From NCBI GenBank assembly GCA_947179155.2, contig OX359287.1, positions 902,501 through 966,500 of the forward strand: a stretch of 64,000 nt of DNA, written 5' to 3'. The notes beneath the pieces are model-generated. The model was given only the letters and a program-made list of their open reading frames with translations. It searched no databases and was not told where the DNA came from. Origin of the DNA: Hedera helix. Lineage: Eukaryota; Streptophyta; Magnoliopsida; Apiales; Araliaceae. Positions 21,130 to 32,511 of the stretch are shown one piece after another (position 1 is the first letter of the stretch; every line of letters starts with the position of its first letter). The translations under genes and the position numbers were made by a program.

Positions 21130-24100
21130 TGTAATGACCGCAAATATTACGACTTCTTTCAATTATAATTGATGATGTATTAATCAATGAAATGAAATTA
21201 AAAATTTATTTTATTGTGCATTCATGAATAATCACATCAATGTGTATGAGGTTGGAATTAAAGGGAAGCTCACTCGGTAGAATTGATAAACCTAATGACT
21301 AACCTAGATATAATAATATCAATAACGATAAGATTGAAACCCTAAACCGAGGACCCAATTAAAAGCATTAGGGTTTATAATTAAACCAATGCATGGTAGA
21401 GTAAATAACAACTCTAACGAAAGTCTAGTGTGATAATTTAATTGATCCAACTAGGACATTCAATATTTATAATCCTAAATATTGCATTAAACATGCTAGG
21501 GTTAATTTTGAATACTAATTAATATTATGTGATTTAAAGGTATAAATTAAATACCTAGCTCATGGAATTAATTTAATAACCCATGGAATTAATGATGGGA
21601 GCCCAAATGAATTTAATTGGGAGCCCAAGTGAATTTAATTGTTAGCCCAAGGAATTGATTTCCAATAGCCCAAACAGGTCAAAATTGGTCAAAGTATACA
21701 AGTGGGTTGATATATATATATATAGCCAATTAATAATTATAAAGAAAAATCAAAAATCATGGGGAAAAAGGGGGGATTAACCGGCCATGGGGAGCTCCCG
21801 GGGGGGGGGGGGGGGGGGGTTCAAGGCTCCATGTAAGCTAGAAAACCTATTCCCCAATTTACTCCCATGCTTGTACCACTTTCCCTAAAAAAGTGGATCT
21901 TGCTTTGACCTAAATTAAGAGCTTAATTGACTAGGAGTTGGGTGATTAAGGTAGCCTAAGTAAATTTAAGTTACCTCTATAAATATAAGGCTTGGCCAAC
22001 TCTTACAAGAGTTGGCCATTTGCTAGAACAATTCCTAGAGAGAAAAGTGAAGAACACTTATAGTTCTTGAGAGAAAAAAAATAAAAATACCAAGAGAATG
22101 TGTGGGTGGAAGGTCTCGGCAGCAAGGGGGGTTCTTGTGGATGCCATCGAACTTCATCTCCTACTTTGGAAAGCAACGGAAGCAAGCAATTAAGAGCAAG
22201 AGGTATAAAATCGCTTAAAACCCTAGTTTACTTCATTTCTTGGTATATTATATGATTTTCTATGGTAGAAAGCTAATTTTTAAAGTCTAAATGGATAGAT
22301 CTATGCTATATTGGTAGATCTAGGGTTATATGGGTTTATCATGGGTTTTTATATGTGTTTATGTTGAAAAATTTCATCAAACTCGTTAAATAAATTTTTA
22401 CCGACGAAAACAACGTAATCTAAAACATAACATCCCTCTTACCGGAATTACTATTTATGATATGTAAATCGGGTTCATGATCCGTCAATTTTTGGGTATT
22501 AGATACATAAAATACAAAGATTCTCCAAGTTGAATGGCTAAAATCCAATTTAAAATGAGCAAGATATGGATTTTCTACCAAAACACCCCACTAATTTTAG
22601 GACTGTGCATAACAGTCCGGTTTGGAGCTATTTTCAGGGACCAAAACAAATCCAAATTTGATATTTGATAATAGAATCATGTAGTTTAGGAAGATATGAA
22701 TTCATCGATACCTAATAGACCTCAATCGGACTTGTAGATTTTATTTTATTCAAGTTTTCATCGGAGACCCCAAGTTTGGAAATCACCAAAAACAATCTGC
22801 CTATTTTAATAATTAAACCGACCGGTTCAGCCTTTTTCAGTTTTTCATGATTTCTAGGTAGGGCCGGTTCTTGGGTTGGTTCCAAAAGAGAAAATTCTTG
22901 TAATTTTTAAAGAATATTATAAAAATTTAAAATCTAAAATTTTATGTCATTTGACATTTATTAGAATTAACGGTGGATTAAAACTTACTAAATTAATGAT
23001 AATTATAGGAAGATTATTATTAATTACCAAAAAATGATATTTGAAATCTTGGCATATTATTTAAGTGATAAAAAATTGAGTAATTCATTATCATTTAGCT
23101 ATTTATTAGTATGTGTTTAAGTTAATAAAGTAATTGATTATTATTTAATTAATATTAAATGATAAGTAAAGTTAAAAAAATAATTAATTATTATTTATTC
23201 AATATTAAATAATAATTAAAGGACATTAAAGTTAATAAATTAAGTATTTAATAATTAATTTATAATAATTGATGTAAAATAAATGATTAATTATTATTTA
23301 ATTAATATTTAAATAATAATTAAATGATATTAGAGTTAATAAACTAAATTTTTATTATTTCATTAATATTAAATAATAACTAAAGAAAATTAAATAATTA
23401 ATTATTATTTAAGTGATATTAAATAATAATTAAAGGATATTAAAGTTAAACAAATAATAAATTATTATTTAATGAATATTAAATAATAATTAAGGGATAC
23501 TAAAGTTAATAACCTAATTATTTATTGTTTAATTAATATTAAAAAATAAATAAATTTAATCAATTAATTAATTATTATTTAATTAATATTAAATAATGAT
23601 TAAAGTATATTAAAGTTAAATGAATTAATTACATATTTTTTGATTAATAATATGTAAAGTTAACCAATTAGTTAATTAATTATTATTTAGTTAAATATTA
23701 AACAATAATTAATGAATACACAAACACTTAAAATATTATTAAATGATTAATAATATTAGTAAATAATTAAAATATTATTAAATGATTAATAATATTAATA
23801 GACCCTTAAAATATTATTACAAGATTAATAATATTGGAAATTTATTAAAGTATTGTTAAGTGATTAAAAATGCTAATAAACAATTATAGAGTTATCCAAA
23901 TGTATTACTATTGTCTTGGAAATTATGTGATATTGATTAAAGAGTTAATGTGCTTTAGTGGTATCTTAACTAAGGCTTACACATGAATCCCTATATGTTG
24001 TACTAATTGTTAGACCGACGTTATTAATGTTAGGTCTTTCAAATGGAGTCTAATTAATCTGAATTAGCAGTACGTCACGAAACAGGCAAGTTCACTATCC

Positions 24101-25088
24101 TTACTCAACATCTACATTAAGCAAAATTCTCAGATATTGTTAAGTGGTTTAATTATTATAAATTATACCACATCATTATGTTTATTGAAATTCGCACATA
24201 GTATAAATTGAAATTATGATTCTATCATTGAGTCATGGATTATGTGAAGTTCTTTGTTTCGAGAACTATTCAAAAGAGAAGTCTATGCCAATTATTTCGG
24301 TTAGACGATGAAATAATTTATTTTAAAAGCTATCCAACCCAATCATTAGGTGCAGATTCTTGATTGAGAGAGTAACCCTTAATGGGGAAAATATTAAGTG
24401 TCGGATATTCCGATACAAGTTAGAGTTAAATGTTATACATATACACGGTGTACAAGAGGCTAATCCCTCGAGTACAATACTGACAGATTAAATTATAAAA
24501 GGGTCAGTCTAATGATTGATGCTTTGGAGTTCATGGTCTATCGGACCACTCAGTATTTAATAATCAATTTCTTCATTCTTTTAATTGAATCTTGAATTAT
24601 GTTGTTCAGTAAATAATCCATCTTCATCCTTACATTTAATTTTTGATTATGTTAATCAATTCCAGTATTGAGCTACATTGTTGATTCATTTTGATTCTGT
24701 TCTATTCATTCATGATATACAATATTGTTCATATTAAACTTGTTAAGCAAAATAGTTACTTACTCTTGCTATATCATTAACTAAATTGCAGTTAAGCCCG
24801 AGAGTTCCAGAAAGGATAAGGGAAAAGGAAATCTTCAAGAATAAATGTCTGTTAGATATTATATGCTATCATTCCATTTTATAATCATGGACCCATTTGA
24901 TATTATTATGTATTCATGATGTATTTATTTAAGGTTATAGACCTTGGGACCATAGTGAACCTTTTGTAATAGACAACTTATGTTTATTTATTCCGCGTTA
25001 GTTATATATGTTGTCTAAAGGTGATTGGATGTTTATTTTGCTGAGCACAAATGTCGAGGTATTGGAACCCGAATTTTGGGGCGTCACA
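21130..25088 (+). mobile_element. Solo LTR (family A, copy 2), 3.96 kb
   Basis: Perfect duplication ATCAG at 21125-21129 and 25089-25093. It begins TGTAATGACCGC and ends GGGGCGTCACA. TATAAATA lies at 21978-21985, the palindrome ACCGACCGGTTC near 22818, an AT-rich array at about 23000-23880 and the conserved block near 24737-24780. It matches the intronic solo LTR at 9595-13631 closely except within the array. It lies in the opposite orientation to the element it entered. Confidence 0.9.
21800..21819 (+). repeat. G20 homopolymer
   Basis: Twenty consecutive G inside the family A solo LTR. The other copy has only a moderately G-rich stretch here (about 10285-10310). It is either a recent slippage expansion or a sequencing artefact. 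Confidence 0.8.
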
Positions 25089-25542
25089 ATCAGCCTATTG
25101 TATCCTACCTATGTATATGCATAACATTCAGACATCTTGCGCAAATTTGATTTCCCGACAGATAAAAATCCCTTTTATTTAGGGTTGTTCATTCTCAGTG
25201 TTACTATAAGAATCCGCACCAACCAATGGTTTGGATAAGCTTTTAAAATATTCAATGCGATGAATTATTTAACGTGTATTGTCTAGCTGAAACAATTAGC
25301 TTAGACATTCTTAAACAGTTCTTGAATTAACGAACTATAACACTTGTAAATGCACTATGTGTGAATACAATGACAATAATGATGTGGAATAATTTTAAAG
25401 AATTAAACCACTTAAAGCTCTAGCAAGTAAATACAAGTGTAGAGACTTGCTCAACAATAATTGAATTGCTCAATATAAAATTTGAGTAAGGATAAAGAAA
25501 ACTTGCAACAAGTAAATACAAGTTAGGGTTAAGGAAACTTGC

Positions 25543-25665
25543 AACAGACCAAACCTCATTTGGTACAGTGGTTAAGTCCACTTCTTGAGCACCAGGAGGT
25601 CTTGGGATCCATTCTTGCCAAAGGTAAGAATGTTAAATTTCAACCAAACTAGAAAAAAAAAAAAA
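25543..25665 (+). mobile_element. tRNA-derived SINE
   Basis: A short insertion absent from the equivalent place in the other LTR copy (about 29810). Flanked by the 8-bp duplication AAACTTGC (25535-25542 and 25666-25673). It has an A-box-like TGGTACAGTGGTTAAG at 25561, a degenerate B-box-like segment (CTTGGGATCCATTC, about 25601-25614) and an A-run at the 3' end. Size, internal Pol III promoter layout, A tail and duplication are the SINE hallmarks. Confidence 0.75.
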
Positions 25666-26711
25666 AAACTTGCTACTGCTAATCAATTCAATTTAATTAT
25701 CTCTGAATTGACCTAACAATTAATCAGTTTGATCTTAAATTAGTATCATATACGCATTCATATGTAATTACAATAATTAGGGGTATATTCTTAGAAAATA
25801 TTATCACTTGATAATATTTCAGTCACATAAAATCTATATTAATTCTTTAATATATTTCAAACTCTTATCTAATATTATTAACAAGTTAATAATATTTTAT
25901 TAGACTTATAATATTATTAACCATTTAATAATATTTAACCTTCTAATATTATTAATCATCTAATAATATTTTATTAATCTTATAATATTATTAATCATTT
26001 AATAATATTTTATTACTTTATTAATATTATTAATCATTTAATAATATTTTATTTATTATCTAATATTATTAATCATTTAATAATATTTTATTCATTATAT
26101 AATATATTAATTATTTAATAATACTTTATTGACTTTATAATATTATTAATCTTTTAATAATATTTATTCATTTTTAACATTTTATTAATTTATTTATATT
26201 ATTAATTCTTTAATAATATTTATCCTCTTTTAGCTATTAAGTTAACTTTAACAATGTTTAAGTTACTTTTATTGGATCCAAACATAATAAAATAATTTGT
26301 AAAATATTTTGCATTTTCTGACCAGACTCGACCCGGCCAAAACCGATCCGACCCAACCCGGCCAAAACCGACCCGGTCCAGAATTAATTTTTCAAACTGT
26401 CTGGTTCATCGTTGTGGTGGTCCTTGGCGGTGAGGACCACCACTACGGCGGTGACTTGCAAAAAGTTTTACCGCTGCGACGGTGGAATTTACCGCTGTGG
26501 CAGTGACTTAAATTTTAATCACAGGGTGTTTTACCGTTGCGGCAGTGAGACATACCGCTGCGGCGGTAGCTATGTTTTTCAAAACCTTAATTTTTCAACT
26601 TTGATTTCTTTGGTTCAAACTTGCATAAAATGAAATCTACATGTCCAAAAAACACTCCCCCGAGTGATTCTTCCCGCACGTACTGTATTTATTTCCTTTC
26701 TTCGGTTCACT

Positions 26712-27520
26712 TCATTGGGGTGTTCCCGAACTGTTGTTGTTGTTCCATTTGCACTTGTTCAAGTTACTGCCCCCGCTGCTAGCTTCTCTGTTTCCTCCAT
26801 TTTTTTTCTTGTTCCGTTCTTGATTGTGTTTATTTAGGGCTTCATTTCCCTCTTCTGCTATTATAGCTTTCTCCAACAAAGTTGCAAAGTTGGTAATCTG
26901 AAGAACAACGACCCTACTGTAAACCCATGGCTTCAGTCCCTGCTCAAACCTCATTGCTCGTCTTATTTCAGTGTCCACTTGTTGTGGAGCGAATCTTGCT
27001 AATTCATTGAACTTGACGGCGTAATCAGAAACTGACATATTCCCCTACTTGAGTTCTAGAAATTTGACTTCCATCCTGGCTTGTGTGCTTTACGGAAAGT
27101 AGTTTTCTAAGAACACTTCCTTAAATCACGCCCATGCAATAGTTCTCTCTCCTGTTCTACTCTTGTTGGCCTTCCACCAATAATTCGCCCATTCATCATA
27201 AAGGTAACGAATGAGGTCAATTGCTCCTCCGCTACTTGGGTGACCTCGAAGACCTTTTTCATCTCCTCTATCCAGGTTTATATTTCTATAAGATCCGTTG
27301 TTCCTCGGAATTCAGGTGGTCTTATTAATTTAAAATCTTTGAAGTTAGCTTGTGGAGTGGCAGGGTTTGGTGCTCCAGCAGCATTTGCGTTGCGTCCATG
27401 GAATGCTTCCATTAGCATTTTCACAAACTCTTGCACTGGGTTTAGCGGTACCCCTCCTACATTAACCAACTCTTTCGGTGGTGGTGGGGGTAGTGGTTGA
27501 CTTCTTCTATGTGGCGACAT
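26712..27520 (-). pseudogene. gag pseudogene of family B element
   Basis: Two open segments in element orientation. The first (27520-27278) starts MSPHRRSQPLPPPPPKELV and includes PPEFRGTTD; the second (27038-26712) contains SDYAVKFNELARFAPQQVDT and RFEQGLKPWVYSRVV. This is the conserved core of Ty3/Gypsy Gag. The linking stretch has stops and a frame change. The frame ends just after a basic Asn/Gly-rich tail, before any zinc knuckle. The host element would depend on another element for every pol function. Confidence 0.85.
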
Positions 27521-27870
27521 TTTTTGTATAGAAAAAATTTAAATCGTTAAAGTTGTTTCATCTTTTTACTTTCGTTTTGTAGTTTAAGCAATTTAACTAA
27601 AGTACAATTAAGCATCTCGACACATATAAACATAAACAGATCTATATTTATATTCATATGCTAAAACTATAGTGCATAGCACTTTTACATCATAAACATA
27701 TTGCTATAAATGTTACTATCCTTGAAATACTACAAAAGACAGGATCTAACCATAATCATATCCCGCAACTTCCTAGAGTTAGGATTTACATCATATTAAC
27801 TCTTTGTCAAAATAAAAATTGAGTTTCTACTGCATCTATTTACGTACAACATAAATAAAGAAAACTACTA

Positions 27871-28632
27871 CTAATGCCTGCGCATCCCTCGACGAACAGC
27901 ATCATCGTACTCCTTATCCCCCATAGCCATCATCACGCTCCTGCTGATAGTGTGCATGGACTGACTCTCCTCTGCTGGGTAATAATACACCCTGCTCTGT
28001 AATCTGTCAAAAGAAAAACGATAGACATAATTAAGTCTATCGATCCTCACCCTCTTCTCTCGAACTTCATCCTCCAGCTCTAGCATCTACCCATGAGCCG
28101 AATCTCGCTGGATCTCCATCTCGATCCTATTCTCTATAGCCTGCTGCCAATGGCCTCTAATTTCCTCCTTCTTTGTCTGTACCTGCTGAACCTTCAGCTT
28201 AGTTGCTGCTAATCTAGCCTCCATCTCTGCCATCTTCTCCTTCAGTAACGTGTTCTTGCCAGAGAATTGATAAGTTGCATCTCTATACTGTTTCTCCGTA
28301 TGCTGGTGAGTCAGATTCTGCTCCTCCAAGTGCTGAACCCTATCCTTTAGCTCATCATTCCTCATAGTCAGAGAGTCGATGATGTCACTAGCAGTAGTGC
28401 CCATGCCATCAGCGTACTCAGCTTGCTCCTCATCCTCAGACTCTGACTCGGCCTCATCCTCATTGTATGGCCTCATAACTCCACCCCTGACGGGCTTTTC
28501 AAGATCTCCCTCCTCTGGATCAAACTCTGGATCCTCTATCAGTGCAGCCACTAGCAGCTGTGCAGTATCCATATGGATATCAGTGTAAACCACATCCTCA
28601 ACAGTATGACTCGACTGTCCAATCTCAGGCAT
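27871..28632 (-). pseudogene. Extra coiled-coil ORF between primer site and gag
   Basis: In element orientation the frame runs from ATG at 28632-28630 (MPEIGQSSHTVEDVV), just after a splice-acceptor-like ATTATAG, for 181 codons to an in-frame TAG (28089-28087), then 71 further codons in the same frame ending GMRRH. It has an acidic Glu/Ser/Asp stretch (EDEAESESEDEEQAEYADG) followed by a long heptad-rich helix (about residues 86-181). I know no enzymatic motif in it. A frame open for 252 of 253 codons beside a decayed gag suggests it once encoded protein. Leader ORFs are not part of the standard Gag-Pol plan. Confidence 0.6.
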
Positions 28633-28859
28633 CCTATAATCACACAAACAACACATGTTAGTACAGAAATTAAATATATTTATTGATGAAATGAAATGAT
28701 ATTTTATCATGTACATCTCGGCTTGATGGATTTCCTCAATCCACCTCCAAAATACATAACATGATGAATCTCTATAATTCATCTCTTCACGCACTCGACA
28801 TGAGTTTAGTACTAAGGTTATAATTTAGGTTTCGCAATCCTAATATTTCTAACCTACAA

Positions 28860-28870
28860 CTCTGATACCA
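28860..28870 (-). other. Primer binding site, initiator tRNA-Met type
   Basis: TGGTATCAGAG on the minus strand, 3 bp inside the LTR end. It matches the plant initiator tRNA-Met primer site and fixes the 28874-32252 repeat as the 5' LTR. Confidence 0.9.
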
Positions 28871-28873
28871 ACC

Positions 28874-31800
28874 TGTGACGACCCCAAATCCGGGTTCCAT
28901 AACCTCGAGTTTAATTCTCACTAAACAATACTTAATAATAATTAAATACATAATTTACATTTAAACTTCACGGAATAATACAAAATGTTCCTTATAAAAA
29001 GGATACACTTCCTAAGGTCGATTAACCTTAACATAAACATTACATATCTTAAGGGAATACAAAAGATTTTCAAAAAAAAGTACATATAAGTAATTAATCT
29101 AACATGCATCCAGCTAATCTAAGCTTTGGCTTTTTCCTGCCGTTGTCTTGTTTAGAACATTCTGTCTTAGCTGAAATAAGTCACGATATAACAAGAATGA
29201 GCAATTAAATGGCTCAGCAAGTTTAAGAACAAGTAGCATAAGTTATATCATAATGGAAAGGAAAATTAACATCAGGGTTTTCAACAATAGGTAATAACCA
29301 AGAATCAATTTTTCAATTTAAGAATGGATCGACTCTTCACTGCTGAGTGATCTTTAAGGACTATGAACTGCTACTAAGGTAGAACAGACATATATATCTG
29401 ACACCTCGAAAAAATGTGATACACGACAGGATCAACCTCTTGTACCCTATGTATATGCATAACATTCAGACATCTTGCGCAAATTCGGTTTCCTGACAGA
29501 TAAAAATCCCCTTTATTTAGGGTTGTTCATTCTTAGTCTTACTATAAGAATCTGTACCAACCAATGATTTGGATAACACTTGCAAATACACTATGTGCGA
29601 GTACAATGACAATAATGATGTGGAATAATTTTAAAGAATTAAACCACTTAAAGCTCTGGCAAGTAAATACAAGTGTAGAGACTTGCTCAACAATAATTGA
29701 ATTGCTCAATATAAAATTTGAGTAAGGATAAAGAAAACTTGCAACAATAAATACAAGTTAGGGCTAAGAAAACTTGCAACAGTAAATACAAGTTAGGGTT
29801 AAGGAAACTTGCCTAGTGTGTAGACTAGTGCTAATCAATTCAATTTAATTCTTTGTGAATAGACCTAACAATTAATTAGTTTGATATTAAATTAATATCA
29901 TATACACATTCATCTGATAACCTTTATAACTCTTACATCTCTAACACTTAACCACATAATTACAATAATTAGGGGTATATTAACACTTAGAAAATATTAT
30001 CACTTGATAATATTTCAGTCACATAAAATCTATATTAATTCTTTAATATAGTTTAAACTCTTATATAATATTATTAACAAGTTAATAATATTTTATTAGA
30101 CTTATAATATTATTAAATTATTTAATAATATTATTAATCATTTAATAATATTTAACCTTCTAATATTATTAATCATCTAATAAAATTTTATTAATCTTCT
30201 AATATTATTAATCATTTAATAATATTTTATTACTTTATTAATATTATTAATTATTTAATAATATTTTATTCATTATCTAATATTATTAATCATTTAATAA
30301 TATTTTATTCCTTATCTAATATTATTAATTATTTAATAATATTTTATTCATTATCTAATATTATTAATCATTTAATAATATTTTATTCCTTATCTAATAT
30401 TATTAATTATTTAATAATATTTTATTCATTATCTAATATTATTAATCATTTAATAATACTTTATTGACTTTATAATATTATTAATCCTTTAATAAATTTT
30501 ATTCATTTTATAACATGTTATTAATTTATTTATATTATTAATTATTTAATATTATTTATCCTCTTTTACCCATTAAGTTAACTTTTATAATGTTTAAATT
30601 AGTTTTATTAGATCAAACATAATAAAATAATTTGCAAAATATTTTTCATTTTCTGACTTGAGTCGAGCCCACCCGACCATGCCAAAATCGATCCGATCCG
30701 ACCCGGTCTGGAATTAATTTTTCAAATTGTCTAGTTTACCGCTGCGGCGGTGAGGACCATTGTTGCGGTGGTGGGACCTACCGTTGCGGTGGTAGCTGTG
30801 TTTTTCAAAATTTTAGTTTTCCAACTTTGATTTCTTTGGTTCAAACTTGTATAAAATGAAATCTACATGTCCAAAATACACCAAATTAGTTTTATTATCT
30901 TTCTAACTTATTATTTTTCAACATTTCATGGTTCGATCTCGTTTTCGAAAACGTTTTTGACATAATATTCGAAATCGATTACTCTAATGTTTTAAAATGA
31001 CATAGTTTGTGGGAAAAGTAATAACTTGCTCATTTTTTTTTTATATTATTGAGAGATTCAAGTTGAGTTATCTTTTTAACTCATAAATATAACTTTCTAG
31101 TCATAGAAATCCATTTTTCAACTTGTATATTTCAAACTACAACATTAACTAGCACATGGTCCACTAGGTTTCACCGATAAAGTTCAATATAGACATTTCT
31201 TTCATTTTTATTCATACCACACATACCAAAACATGATTTAAATATATCAAAGCATGAATCTACCTATATAACATAGTTTAAGACTTCTAGACCATCAAAA
31301 TAACTTTTGATCGGTTAAAAATATTTTTTAACCGTTTAAAACGAACTTAGAAAGGGTTAGAGCATTTTTTAACCTTAAGGATTTGTGTGCTCTTCTTCTT
31401 CTCCTTCCAAAGTATGCTGTGAAGCTTTGTGACATTCACCAAACTCCTTCTTTAGCTATTTTCTTCAACACATAAGCGTATGCTCTAGCTTTTCTCTTTA
31501 TTTTCTCTCTGACAAATGAAGCAAACTCTCTAACACTTACTCAAGGCTCTTATTTATAGCCAAGAGTTACCATCCAAAATGTGGACATACATATTCTATA
31601 TGTATACAAGTCTCCTAGCTCATCTTATCCTTTATCTTCAACTTAGCTAAATTTTAGGGATTTTCTTACATGAATGACTTGAGTTGGTAGCTTAGCTCAA
31701 CAACTCTTGTACTCTTGGACTCAAAACCAAGAAACACAAAATTTGAAATCCACCCTAAGTGGGGCCCCCTTTGTGACCAGCCAAATGGCCATTAAATTGA

Positions 31801-32252
31801 CCAATTTTGATTTATTTTTATTACTTATATATAACCATTGACCAACATTTGACTTCCTATTGGGCTCCACATTGGACTTAGGAATTAAATATGTTGGACT
31901 CATTCATTTAATTTGGTTGAGCTGAATTTAATTGTTCTACTGGGCTAACATTAAATAATCTTTGTTATATTTAATTAAATCAAGCATTGGGCTTGTTTAA
32001 TTAATTACATAGATTAATAGGTAAATTAATTTGACCTAGTTTAATACCTCATTTGAATTTAAAATATAATTCAATTAAACTTGCTTTAATTAATTATAAT
32101 ACCTTGCTTAATTGCTTTAAATAAATATACACATGCACAAGTATATTCACTCAATTATCTAATGCACAATTTATTAGTTCAATTTTTTTAATTCATTGCT
32201 AATTATTTAATAAATATAATTATAATGTCTAATAGAATTCGAGGTCATTACA
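28874..32252 (-). repeat. 5' LTR of family B element, 3.38 kb
   Basis: In element orientation it runs from TGTAATGACC (32252) to GGGGTCGTCACA (28874). TATAAATA is at 31558-31551. A GC-rich GCTGCGGCGGT island lies near 30728-30790, a palindromic AT array at about 29990-30560 with more copies of its roughly 38-bp unit than the 3' LTR, and the conserved block at about 29182-29222. Confidence 0.88.
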
Positions 32253-32471
32253 CTATACGGAGACAGGCGATCTAGAGAGCTGAGAATGCATTGAAGGCCT
32301 TACGCCGCCAACATGAGGAATGAGTGGATTGATTCGTTCATGTGCAGAGGTTCAGTGAAGCAGTCGGGATAGTCACTACCTTAACATGGCTCGGGCATTG
32401 GATTTCTTCACATCGGGCTTGGATGTCGGAAGGTCTCATAAACTTATGAAGGATATCATGTTCAAGCCCCC
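32253..32471 (+). pseudogene. Old gag fragment, 3' part
   Basis: Continues the frame interrupted at 20566. It includes RFSEAVGIVTTL and then, after a frame change, MARALDFFTSGLDVGRSHKL and MKDIMFKPP, the central capsid-type Gag region of Ty3/Gypsy elements. Stops and the frame change show it is dead. It is cut at 32472 by a TGTTGG-starting LTR. Confidence 0.65.
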
Positions 32472-32511
32472 TGTTGGTTCCCAAAGGTATATAAATATGA
32501 TATAGAATGAG
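32472..32511 (-). repeat. Terminal piece of a minus-oriented Copia-type LTR
   Basis: Starts TGTTGGTTCCCAAAGG. On the minus strand, joined to 37072 onwards, it reads ATTCAACCCCTCATTC...GGGAACCAACA. That closely parallels the end of the plus-oriented solo LTR at 33802-36789 (ATTCAACCCCCCCTTC...CTAACA). It is split by the ATGAG-flanked solo LTR. Confidence 0.6.

Larger units (their letters stand above)
20567..26652 (-). repeat. 3' LTR of family B element, truncated and interrupted
   Basis: Segments 20567-21129 and 25089-26652 align with the 5' LTR from 28874 to about 30880. Alignment stops after ACATGTCCAAAA near 26652, so the U3 portion and promoter (equivalent to about 30880-32252) are missing, removed together with pol. 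It includes the palindromic AT array (about 25790-26230) and a GC-rich island with repeated CCGCTGCGGCGGT-like sequence (about 26330-26575). Confidence 0.8.
20567..32252 (-). mobile_element. Gag-only Ty3/Gypsy LTR element (family B) with nested inserts
   Basis: A complete insertion bounded by 5-bp duplications CTATA (20562-20566 and 32253-32257). Reading the minus strand: 5' LTR 32252-28874, primer site at 28870-28860 (initiator-Met type), coiled-coil ORF, gag pseudogene, then a 3' LTR lacking its first 1.4 kb. The internal region is only 2.2 kb and contains no protease, reverse transcriptase, RNase H or integrase. The 3' LTR carries a solo LTR at 21130-25088 and a SINE at 25543-25665. The gag type, primer site and multi-kb LTRs suggest the Tekay/Del chromovirus branch or a derivative; without pol this is an inference. 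Confidence 0.85.

Noticed and set aside
25552..25620. A tRNA gene
   Set aside because: A-box-like sequence is present but there is no cloverleaf or good B box. The A tail and 8-bp duplication indicate a SINE.
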